From positions 325,289 through 389,288 of the forward strand of contig NZ_FNWE01000002.1 in the NCBI RefSeq assembly GCF_900104645.1: a DNA stretch of 64,000 nt. Reading direction: 5' to 3'. Made by a program: the position numbers and the translations under genes. The notes beneath the pieces are model-generated. The model did not search any database and was not told the origin of the DNA. It worked only from the letters and a program-made list of their open reading frames with translations. The stretch is from Alterileibacterium massiliense. Lineage in GTDB: Bacteria; Bacillota; Clostridia; Peptostreptococcales; Anaerovoracaceae. Shown here piece after piece: positions 50,042 through 57,739 of this stretch; positions within the stretch are counted from its first letter, which is position 1, and every line of letters starts with the position of its first letter.

Positions 50042-51675
50042 GCTGCGAACTGTTCAAAGAAAATAAAAGACAAAGACCACCTGTTATCTTTCATAAAGGA
50101 CTGAACGTGGTGCTTGGAAGCATTCCCGGAAAAGCCGCATCCATCGGCAAATCCACCATGCTCCTTATTATTGACTTTGTTTTTGGCGGGAATACCTATC
50201 TTAAAAGCGAGCCGGTGAGAGAGCTGGGCAACCACACGATTTACTTTGTCTTTTCATTTGCCGGTAAAGATTATCGCTTTGCCAGAAATACAGCAGACGC
50301 AAAGCGAGTTTTCAAGGTAGATGAGAATAACGACCCCATTGATTCGATGGAAATCAAAGAATTCACGGACTGGCTTGCGAAAAAATATGACATGGATTTA
50401 CCCGGTCTTTCCTTCAGAAATACGGTAAGTCGCTTTTTTAGGATCTATGGCAAGAACAACCTCAATGAGTTCAGACCGCTTCAAATGCGCGGTGGAAATG
50501 AATCACAAAAAGATGCCATCCATGTTTTGGTGGCACTCTACAACATGTATTCTTCCATTCTGGCTTTTGAAGAACAGCTTCATCTGGTGGAAGATAAGAT
50601 TGATGCATTCAAAGCAGCCAGAAAATATGAGTTCATACCCTCTGCCGTAGACGGAATGGGAAAGTATCAAGAAAACATCGTAGCCATTCGTGAACTGGAA
50701 GAAAAAAGAGATGAGCTTTGTAATTCAGGGAGTCGTCCCATCAACGAGGCGGAAGTGGAAGAAGCAAATCGTGCCAACGAAATAGAACGTGCATATACCG
50801 ATATCCGGCGCGTCGTCAAAGGCAAACAAGACGATCTGCATTTGCTTGAACTAAATCTACAGCGCGGTATTTATCCGACAGAAGCGGATCTGAAAAGTCT
50901 TGCCGAGTTCTTCCCGGAAGCAAATTTTAATAAGCTCATGGATATCGAGTCTTTCCATAGCAAGATCCAAGGCATTCTTCAAGAGGAATTGGAAAGTGCA
51001 AAACAAAAGATTACGGTCGAACTTGCCTCTTTGCAGGAACAGGAAGAAAGCATTCGAAATGCAATGTCTGAAATTCGGCCATCCATGACTTTTACTCAGG
51101 AATTCCTGACAGCCTACAGTGTATTGGAACAAAGAATCAATAAACTGCAGGACGAAAATAATGCCTTTGATCAGCGGAACAAACTCCAAGAAGAGAAGAA
51201 ACAGGCAAATAACCGCTACCAAGAACAAATGAAATTCGTCCTTAAAGAAATTGAAGCCACAATTAACCGGAAGATGGAAGAAATCAATGACTACATAACA
51301 GATGATCAGTACAATGCTCCACATCTGACAATCTCAAAGTTTGACAGCTATGACTTTGAGACGCCAAAGGACAGTGGCACAAGTACAAATTATCGCGGGA
51401 TGATGATCTATGACCTCGCCGTTTTAGATACGACAGTGCTGCCGGCGATTGCGCATGACTCCATCCTCTTTGATCCTATGCCACGTCCTGACATGAGCCG
51501 GATGATTGAAATCTATAACAAAGAAAAAGAGAAACAAATCTTTATAGCTATCGATAAGACGTTGAACTGCTCCGAAGAAGCACAAAGCATCATTGCAAAA
51601 CAGACGGTCATCAAACTTGAGAACAATGAGCAGGCTCTCTTCGGAGACAAATGGAGCAGAAAGGCAAATCGATGA
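50026..51675 (+). CDS. DUF2326 SMC/Rad50-like ATPase of ABC-3C system
   Basis: A 549-residue protein. N-terminal Walker A GSIPGKAASIGKSTM, a long coiled coil from about residue 180 to 440, and a C-terminal Walker B-like LPAIAHDSILFDPM with the DUF2326 tail (EKQIFIAIDKTLN). GTG start with GGGAGG 8 bases ahead. By analogy with other ABC-ATPase defence systems it should sense invader DNA or replication intermediates and control the HNH effector. Confidence 0.85.
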   Translation: MLREISCELFKENKRQRPPVIFHKGLNVVLGSIPGKAASIGKSTMLLIIDFVFGGNTYLKSEPVRELGNHTIYFVFSFAGKDYRFARNTADAKRVFKVDENNDPIDSMEIKEFTDWLAKKYDMDLPGLSFRNTVSRFFRIYGKNNLNEFRPLQMRGGNESQKDAIHVLVALYNMYSSILAFEEQLHLVEDKIDAFKAARKYEFIPSAVDGMGKYQENIVAIRELEEKRDELCNSGSRPINEAEVEEANRANEIERAYTDIRRVVKGKQDDLHLLELNLQRGIYPTEADLKSLAEFFPEANFNKLMDIESFHSKIQGILQEELESAKQKITVELASLQEQEESIRNAMSEIRPSMTFTQEFLTAYSVLEQRINKLQDENNAFDQRNKLQEEKKQANNRYQEQMKFVLKEIEATINRKMEEINDYITDDQYNAPHLTISKFDSYDFETPKDSGTSTNYRGMMIYDLAVLDTTVLPAIAHDSILFDPMPRPDMSRMIEIYNKEKEKQIFIAIDKTLNCSEEAQSIIAKQTVIKLENNEQALFGDKWSRKANR

Positions 51676-51887
51676 AAATCATATACAACAAGCTGTGGAA
51701 ACTTTTAATCGATAAGAACATGAACAAAGTCCAGTTAAGAGATGCCGCAGATATCAGTAGTAATTCGGTAGCCAAACTCGGGAAAAACGAGCATGTACGC
51801 ATGGATGTGCTGCTGAAAATCGCTGAGGCACTGGACTGCAAGGTGGAAGACCTGTTTGAGACCATACGAGAGGAGGATGAACGGTGA
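51672..51887 (+). CDS. XRE-family (Cro/CI-like) small regulator
   Basis: A 71-residue single-domain helix-turn-helix of the YozG type: KLWKLLIDKNMNKVQLRDAA, SSNSVAKLGKNEHV and LLKIAEALDCKVEDLFE. The ATG overlaps the stop of the ATPase gene (ATGA), and its own stop overlaps the next start by 4 bases. It may time expression of the AlbA_2 and restriction-modification genes, as control proteins do. It is also the only repressor-like gene near the prophage end. Confidence 0.85.
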   Translation: MKIIYNKLWKLLIDKNMNKVQLRDAADISSNSVAKLGKNEHVRMDVLLKIAEALDCKVEDLFETIREEDER

Positions 51888-53401
51888 GACTGCCTGAAAC
51901 ATTACAAAAACTCATTCGCGCAGGAGAAAACATCAGCGTTGAGTTTAAACGCTCAAGAACGGATATTACAAAAGATGTTTACGAAACCGTCTGCGCTTTT
52001 TCCAACCGTGATGGCGGACATATTTTTCTCGGAGTAAAAGACGATGGAACAGTCGCAGGTGTTGAGCCGGATCGTATTATGCAAATCAAAAAAGATTTTG
52101 TGACGACGATTAACAATGAGTCGAAAATGTTTCCGCCGCTTTATCTCACGCCGGAAGAGTATGAAGAGGATGGCAAAACGATCCTTTATATTTACGTTCC
52201 TTCTGGAAAGACGGTTTATCGCAGTGCCGGGCGTATTTACGACCGCAATAACGACTCCGATATCGATATCACCGACAACGCTGATTTGGTTTTTAAGCTT
52301 TATGCGAGAAAGCAAAACACTTATTTCGTGAACAAGGTGTATCCGGCGATTCCTATTACTGCTTTGCGCAAGGATCTTTTGGAGCGAGCAAGACGAATGA
52401 CTCGTGTTAATACTGAGCATCACGCATGGCTGGATATGAGTGATGAAGAGATGCTTCGAAGCTGCGGACTCATCTTGAAAGATCCGGATACCAATCAAGA
52501 AGGTCTGACGCTTGCTGCAATTTTGCTCTTTGGCAGCGATAACCGCATTATGTCGGTGCTCCCCCAGCACAAGACCGACGCTATCTTTCGCGTCTTTAAT
52601 GTCGATCGCTACGATGACCGCGATGTCGTGATTACAAACCTCATTGAAAGCTATGACCGGCTCATTGCTTTTGGACAGAAACACTTAAACGATCTCTTTG
52701 TCATGGAAGGAATTCAGCGTATCAGCGCCAGAGATAAGATTTTACGTGAGATTGTCTCCAACCTCCTCATGCATCGAGATTTTTCCAGCGGCTATGTGGC
52801 GAAGCTCGTGATTGAGGCAGATAAGATCACGACGGAAAACGCCAATCTGGCACATGGCCACGGCAACCTCAACCTGAAGACGTTTAAGCCTTTTGCTAAA
52901 AACCCGCCGATTGCGAAAGTCTTCCGCGAGATCGGGCTTGCCGACGAATTGGGCAGTGGTATGCGCAATACTTATAAATACACTAAGCTCTATTCCGGCG
53001 GGCAGCCTACCTTCACGGAAAGCGATGTCTTTACCATCACCATTCCGCTTTCTGAGGCAGCGACGGCAAGTGTGGGACCGACTTCCAACAAATCAACTAC
53101 GCAAGTCAGTACGGAAGTTGGTACGCAAGTCAGTACGGAAGTCTATTCTCAGGTGAAACTATCAACAGAAGAAATCCAAAAACTACTGGACTATTGCAAA
53201 GAGCCACGCAGCCGGCAAGAAATGCAGACATTCTGCGGTATTAAAACAGCAGAGTACTTTAGAAAAAACATCATTCGACCGCTGGTAGATATCGGGTTAT
53301 TGCGCTTGACCATTCCGGATAAGCCGACCAGCAGCAAACAGAGATATGCAACAACAGCTAACGGATTACTGTTTGCAAAGTCTGAAAACAGATCCATCTA
53401 A
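51884..53401 (+). CDS. AlbA_2/Schlafen-like ATP-binding protein
   Basis: A 505-residue protein. N-terminal AlbA_2 (AAA_4, Schlafen-like) domain with SVEFKRSRTDITKDVYETV and GHIFLGVKDDG; central HATPase_c_4-like region (REIVSNLLMHRDFSSG, GLADELGSGMRNTYKY); a T/S/V-rich linker built from a 24-base repeat (53099-53142); and a C-terminal winged helix. GTG start with GAGGAGG ahead. Such genes are frequently embedded in type I-like restriction-modification loci; a role in regulation or nucleic-acid binding is likely but unproven. Confidence 0.85.
   Translation: MRLPETLQKLIRAGENISVEFKRSRTDITKDVYETVCAFSNRDGGHIFLGVKDDGTVAGVEPDRIMQIKKDFVTTINNESKMFPPLYLTPEEYEEDGKTILYIYVPSGKTVYRSAGRIYDRNNDSDIDITDNADLVFKLYARKQNTYFVNKVYPAIPITALRKDLLERARRMTRVNTEHHAWLDMSDEEMLRSCGLILKDPDTNQEGLTLAAILLFGSDNRIMSVLPQHKTDAIFRVFNVDRYDDRDVVITNLIESYDRLIAFGQKHLNDLFVMEGIQRISARDKILREIVSNLLMHRDFSSGYVAKLVIEADKITTENANLAHGHGNLNLKTFKPFAKNPPIAKVFREIGLADELGSGMRNTYKYTKLYSGGQPTFTESDVFTITIPLSEAATASVGPTSNKSTTQVSTEVGTQVSTEVYSQVKLSTEEIQKLLDYCKEPRSRQEMQTFCGIKTAEYFRKNIIRPLVDIGLLRLTIPDKPTSSKQRYATTANGLLFAKSENRSI
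53099..53142 (+). repeat. 24-base coding tandem repeat in AlbA_2 gene
   Basis: ACGCAAGTCAGTACGGAAGT occurs at 53099-53118 and again at 53123-53142, a period of 24 bases, encoding TQVSTEVG-type octapeptides in the linker. In-frame copy-number change would lengthen or shorten the linker. Confidence 0.85.
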
Positions 53402-53428
53402 GTGCCCGAGAGGAGGAAATAAAAGTCC

Positions 53429-55330
53429 ATGCCAAGAGAAAAGAACACAGATATTTATGTGGCTGAACTTCTGCGTGAAGCAGAGATCAAAGCGACTGCA
53501 GAAATCAGCGGCATTAAAGATATTGATGAAGCGTTAAAAACAGCGTCCAAACGTGGCACGGGAAAACTCGGTAGCCCGGAGTTTATTGCGCAAGTGAAAG
53601 ACTTTGTGCTGATTATCGAAGATAAACGAGATACCAATTTTCATATCAAATGGAATGAGGATCAGAGTACTTTGGATCGCTCGGTGGATGCGACGGTAAA
53701 TTACGCTGTCAATGGGGCAGTTCACTATGGCGAACACGTTGCCAAACATACACCTTTTAAGAAGATTTTTGCCGTCGGGGTTTCCGGTGATGAGGTTCAC
53801 CACCTGATCCAGCCGGTTTTTTATGATGGAAAAACCATCTCGATTCTCGATCCAGTTGAAACTTTCATCAATTTCAATGAGCAAAACATCGACGCTTATT
53901 ATAACGAGCAGGTGAAAGGTATTCGTGCCGATGAGGAACTGGAACTGGAAGAGATCGTCAAACTCGCTGCCGAGCTGCATGAATATCTGCGCGACTATGC
54001 ACAGCTTGGCGAAACCGAAAAGCCCCTGGTAGTCTCGGCGCTTCTTTTGGCATTGCAAGATCCCAGCTTCAAATTGGATGATCTGATCGGCGATGAGGTC
54101 AAAACGGATGGAGATATTGTCTGGGAAGCTCTCTCAAACCACTTAAAACGTATCCGGGTAAAACCCGATGTAAAACGTGAGATGATTCTGGATCAATTCA
54201 CCATTATCAAGAACAGACAGTCACTCAATAAAAAGCGCGATGACTTGGGTATGACACCGCTTAAGTACTTTGGCATTTACCTACAGAAAAATATCCTGCA
54301 AGCGCTGCGTGCGAATGTAAAAGAAGATATCCTCGGACGCTTCTATTCTGAGTTTATGAGTTACTCCGGCGGTGACGGGCAGTCTCTCGGCGTTGTACTC
54401 ACACCGAGCCATATTTGCGAACTCTTTTGTGACTTGCTGGATGTGAAACCGACCGACACTCTATTCGATCCCTGTACGGGAACGTCCAGCTTCCTCATCG
54501 CTGGAATGCACAGGATGCTCAAAAACGCGAAGGACGAACACCAGCGAAGCGAAATCAAGGAAAAGCAAATCCACGGCATCGAGTTGCGTGAAGACATGTT
54601 CACCATCGCTACAACTAACATGATTTTACGTGGAGACGGCAGATCAAACTTGGAATGCGACGACTTCTTTAATCGCTCCGCAGAAGAAATCCAGCGAACC
54701 ATTGCGCCCAGCGTCGGCATGATGAATCCGCCGTACTCGCAAGGGAAAAATGATGCCACATCCAAGTTGCGAGAGATCTCCTTTGTGGAACACCTTTTAG
54801 ATTGCATGGCCGAAGGCGGACGGGTGGCGGTCATCGTTCCGCAATCCACCATGATTGGCAAAAACGGTGAAGATAAAAAGACGAAGCGGCGCATCTTAAA
54901 AAATCACACGCTGGAAGCCGTGATTACCTTGAATAAAAACACCTTTTACCGCGTCGGTGTAAATCCCAGTATTGCTGTCTTTACGGCTCATAAACCACAG
55001 CCCAAAGATCGGTTGGTGAAGTTTTTTAATTTTGAAGATGACGGTTTCGTGGTACGAAAACACGTCGGACTGGTGGAGACAGAGACCGCCAAGGATAAAA
55101 AACAGCGCCTGCTGGATTGCTTCCGGGGAAAACGGGAAGCTCCGACCAAGTTCATGGTGGAAACCACTATTGAAGCGGATGATGAATGGCTGCACTCTTT
55201 CTACTACTTTAATGACGAGATCCCGACGGAGAAAGATTTTCAGAAAACCATCGCAGATTACCTGACCTTCGAGTTCGACATGATCACTCACGGAAGAGGC
55301 TACCTCTTCGAGGAGGTGAGCACATGCTGA
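53429..55330 (+). CDS. Nuclease-methyltransferase fusion (type IIB/IIG-like RM subunit)
   Basis: A 633-residue protein. Residues 45-70 show a HsdR-like PD-(D/E)xK nuclease signature (GSPEFI...VLIIEDKRD, with E64 and K66). A helical region follows, then an N6-adenine methyltransferase with motif I FDPCTGTSSF near residue 346 and motif IV NPPYSQG near 433. This combines cleavage and methylation in one chain as in BcgI-type enzymes; no separate hsdR gene is present. Specificity should come from the adjacent S-like genes, the first of which overlaps its 3' end by 7 bases. Confidence 0.85.
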   Translation: MPREKNTDIYVAELLREAEIKATAEISGIKDIDEALKTASKRGTGKLGSPEFIAQVKDFVLIIEDKRDTNFHIKWNEDQSTLDRSVDATVNYAVNGAVHYGEHVAKHTPFKKIFAVGVSGDEVHHLIQPVFYDGKTISILDPVETFINFNEQNIDAYYNEQVKGIRADEELELEEIVKLAAELHEYLRDYAQLGETEKPLVVSALLLALQDPSFKLDDLIGDEVKTDGDIVWEALSNHLKRIRVKPDVKREMILDQFTIIKNRQSLNKKRDDLGMTPLKYFGIYLQKNILQALRANVKEDILGRFYSEFMSYSGGDGQSLGVVLTPSHICELFCDLLDVKPTDTLFDPCTGTSSFLIAGMHRMLKNAKDEHQRSEIKEKQIHGIELREDMFTIATTNMILRGDGRSNLECDDFFNRSAEEIQRTIAPSVGMMNPPYSQGKNDATSKLREISFVEHLLDCMAEGGRVAVIVPQSTMIGKNGEDKKTKRRILKNHTLEAVITLNKNTFYRVGVNPSIAVFTAHKPQPKDRLVKFFNFEDDGFVVRKHVGLVETETAKDKKQRLLDCFRGKREAPTKFMVETTIEADDEWLHSFYYFNDEIPTEKDFQKTIADYLTFEFDMITHGRGYLFEEVSTC

Positions 55331-55860
55331 GCTTGCAGGATAGAGAATGGAAGAACTTTTTTATCGAAGATGAGCTTACAATTAAGTCTGGGAAGCGACT
55401 CACAAAAGCTGATATGAAACCAGGCAAGATACCGTTTGTTGGCGCGTCTGATTCCAATAATGGAATTACGGCGTTTGTATCTAATGAAAACGAGAGCACT
55501 GATCAGAACATCCTTGGCGTTAATTATAACGGCAGTGTTGTAGAAACTTTTTATCATCCTTATAAAGCCACTTTTTCTGATGACGTGAAGCGTATTGGTA
55601 TCAAAAAAACTGATTCGAACGACAAATATACACTTCTTTTTCTTAAGCAGTGCATTTTGCAACAAAAATCAAAATATGCATACGGATACAAATTCAATGC
55701 TGAACGAATGAAAAGACAAAAAATCCTTCTCCCCATCACTCTCGATGGTGTACCCGATTGGCAATTCATGTCTGACTACATGAAGGAGCAGGAAAAACGC
55801 ATGCTGGAGAAAGTCCTGCCCTACTTCAAGGATCGACTACTGGATGACTGCTTGCTTTAG
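55324..55860 (+). CDS. Specificity subunit fragment A (N-terminal TRD)
   Basis: A 178-residue HsdS-type target recognition domain plus the helical spacer (DWQFMSDYMKEQEKRMLEKVLPYFKDRLL). It begins MLSLQDREWKNFF like a normal S subunit. It ends at TAG (55858-55860) at the point where the central region should continue: the next frame encodes ALGAMPDTTWGGVRLGDLF, the expected continuation, but in the -1 frame. The break lies in TGCTTGCT (two TGCT units); three units would restore one reading frame. As written it is a half S subunit, which could work as a homodimer. Confidence 0.85.
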   Translation: MLSLQDREWKNFFIEDELTIKSGKRLTKADMKPGKIPFVGASDSNNGITAFVSNENESTDQNILGVNYNGSVVETFYHPYKATFSDDVKRIGIKKTDSNDKYTLLFLKQCILQQKSKYAYGYKFNAERMKRQKILLPITLDGVPDWQFMSDYMKEQEKRMLEKVLPYFKDRLLDDCLL

Positions 55861-55865
55861 GCGCC

Positions 55866-56426
55866 ATGCCTGACACCACATGGGGAGGCGTTAGACTGGG
55901 CGATCTTTTTAACATCACTATTGGGAAGACGCTGGACGGCAACAAAATTGACAAAGAGAATGGTCGCATTCCTTATGTCACGCGCAAAGAGACGAACAAC
56001 GGTGTTGACGGATTTACCGAAGGACATGATGAGGCTTATCTTTGGGATAAAGTACCTGTCATTACCATCGGCAATGAGACGGCAAAACCCTTTGTGCAGA
56101 CCACACCATTTTATACGGGAACAAAGGTCAACATCTTGTCGCCGAAGCGAGCACTTTCCGCCGGAGCTTTAAAATTTATTGCCCGCTGCTTTGAATCGAA
56201 TCGCGAGAGGTATTCCTACTCCTATACGGCAAACTCCACGCGTCTTGCCGAACAGCGCATCATGCTTCCTCTTACGGACAGCGGAGCGCTGAACCATGCT
56301 TACATGGAGCAGACCATCGCAAAACTTGAATCAGATTCCTTGTCATATGTTACAGAAATTATGCAAAATCGGTATGAAAAACTGGTATCGTGCATAAACA
56401 TTCAGGGGGGGGGTACTGACCGATAG
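55866..56426 (+). CDS. Specificity subunit fragment B (C-terminal-type TRD)
   Basis: A 186-residue TRD (WGGVRLGDLFNITIGKTLDG...) of the kind usually found as the second domain of an S subunit, ending in a helical spacer (MEQTIAKLESDSLSYVTEIM). Its 3' end runs through nine consecutive G (56405-56413), after which it meets TAG at once. With eight G the frame would continue into fragment C and give a 346-residue, two-TRD protein. No strong ribosome site precedes its ATG, so in this state it may be made by reinitiation after fragment A. Confidence 0.85.
   Translation: MPDTTWGGVRLGDLFNITIGKTLDGNKIDKENGRIPYVTRKETNNGVDGFTEGHDEAYLWDKVPVITIGNETAKPFVQTTPFYTGTKVNILSPKRALSAGALKFIARCFESNRERYSYSYTANSTRLAEQRIMLPLTDSGALNHAYMEQTIAKLESDSLSYVTEIMQNRYEKLVSCINIQGGGTDR
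56405..56413 (+). repeat. G9 homopolymer at the junction of S fragments B and C
   Basis: Nine G in a row, the longest G run noticed in the window. Frames B and C meet here: B reads CAG GGG GGG GGT ACT and stops 4 codons later, and C is the -1 frame (GTA CTG ACC GAT). Loss of one G fuses the two frames. Poly-G tracts of this length slip during replication and are typical phase-variation switches. Confidence 0.85.
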
Positions 56427-56907
56427 AGATTGGAAGGCTTTCGGGTACGAAGAGATATTCAAAAACATAGGTCGCGGAAAGCGATTAAAGAAAGACGATC
56501 ATATAATAGGAAAGATGCCTTACGTTTCCTCTACTGCTCAGAACAACGGTGTTGATGGTTTCGTCGGCAACGATGAAAAAGTGCGTGTGTATCAGAACTG
56601 CTTAACAGTAGCAAATAGTGGATCTGTAGGAACAGCTTTTTATCAGCCATTTGAATTTGTAGCAAGTGATCACGTGACAGCATTAGGAAATAGCAAATTG
56701 AATGAATATAGCTATCAATTTTTAGCAACATTAGTTTCTCGTTTGCAAGAAAAATACAGCTTTAATCGGGAAATTAATGACGAACGAATTCGTAGAGAGC
56801 AAATACTTCTCCCGGTTTCCTTGGACGGTGATCCAGACTGGCAATTTATGTCAGATTATATGCGGGCACAGGAGGCTTTGCAGATTTTGAATGCACTGAA
56901 ACGATGA
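56414..56907 (+). CDS. Specificity subunit fragment C (N-terminal-type TRD)
   Basis: An open frame continuous with the poly-G tract and encoding LTDRDWKAFGYEEIFKNIG and the rest of a TRD, ending DWQFMSDYMRAQEALQILNALKR. It resembles fragment A in layout and spacer rather than B, so it may be the N-terminal half of a second S gene. It has no in-frame ATG until 56515, which is inside the domain; translation therefore probably depends on fusion with fragment B through loss of one G (or gain of two). Confidence 0.75.
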
Positions 56908-56918
56908 GCAATCTGAAC

Positions 56919-56970
56919 CTTTTAACGATTCCTCAAACAATTTAACGATTTCCTAAACCTTTTAACGATT
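56919..56970. repeat. Three direct repeats of TTTAACGATT at exact 20-bp spacing
   Basis: TTTAACGATT occurs at 56921-56930, 56941-56950 and 56961-56970. Spacing is exactly 20 bases, and the in-between bases are similar (CCTCAAAC, CCTAAACC). This is iteron-like and lies between the last defence gene and the island edge. The spacing puts each site on nearly the same DNA face, suggesting a protein that binds cooperatively. Confidence 0.8.
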
Positions 56971-57124
56971 ACTCGCTCAGGGGTACGAAAATCGGAAACA
57001 GGCACACCAACATGAGGCACAGAAAAACTCTAAAATCATACAAAAACTGCCACGAAAAGCAGCAGAGGAAGTTCTGCAGAAAGGCGAAAATCCCTGTAAA
57101 TCAAGGGATTTCGAGGATAAACAC
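56971..57124. other. Island edge: inverted repeat and 11-bp match to the left end
   Basis: Non-coding stretch with AAATCCCT/AGGGATTT arms (57088-57095 and 57104-57111). Within it TGTAAATCAAG (57095-57105) exactly matches 9944-9954, just outside the 3' end of the intact recombinase. This pair may be the attachment-site repeat flanking the prophage. Base composition falls to the AT-rich host level soon after. Confidence 0.5.
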
Positions 57125-57733
57125 ATGACTTACGCACCAGCGTTAAATTGTATCAAATACAGTGTCGGAATAGACACCTGCTCAGGCTCAGGCACAATCT
57201 TGATAGAGGCGGCTATGATTGGAAGAAATATTGCACCTGGGATTTCGAGAAAATTCGTATCCGAGGAATGGGAGATATTTAAAGATGATGAGTGGAAAAA
57301 TGCTAGAAAAGAGGCATATGAAGCTATTGATTATGAAAGCCCGCTTTCAATCTATGGATATGATATAGATAAAGAAGCTATAAAAGCATCGCTCATGAAT
57401 GCAGAGGAAGCAGGCGTTTTAGAGGACATAATTTTCATAAATAAAGACCTAAAGGAAATTAATATTGAAGGCTTCGGTGATTTCGGAGTTATCATAACAA
57501 ATCCGCCATATGGAGAAAGAATAGGTAATAGAAAAGAGATAGAAAAAATATATAAAGCTCTTAAGCATATTTCAGAAAAAAACCACACTTGGTCGATTTT
57601 TATGATTACTATAGATAGAGAAGTCGAAAGCTATCTCGGTAGAAAAGCAGATAGGAGAAGAAAATTATACAATGGCAGGCTTGAGACGCAATATTATCAA
57701 TTTCATGGGACAAAGCCTAAGAGAGGGAAGTAG
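57125..57733 (+). pseudogene. RlmL/YpsC-type 23S rRNA methyltransferase, 5'-truncated
   Basis: Homology to class I N2-guanine rRNA methyltransferases (RlmL/YpsC) begins at GSGTILIEAAMIGRNIAPG and continues to the C-terminus (motif IV ITNPPYGER, FHGTKPKRGK). The N-terminal THUMP domain and the first part of motif I are missing; the residues before GSGT (IDTCS) do not match the usual DPMC/DPFC. An ATG at 57125 gives a 202-residue chimera unlikely to be active. The break coincides with the composition change, so a mobile element interrupted this gene at motif I. Confidence 0.85.
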
Positions 57734-57739
57734 AGGAAA

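Noticed and set aside
53429-56907. Ordinary type I restriction system lacking HsdR
   Set aside because: The methyltransferase carries its own PD-(D/E)xK signature, so a fused RM enzyme explains the missing hsdR better than gene loss.
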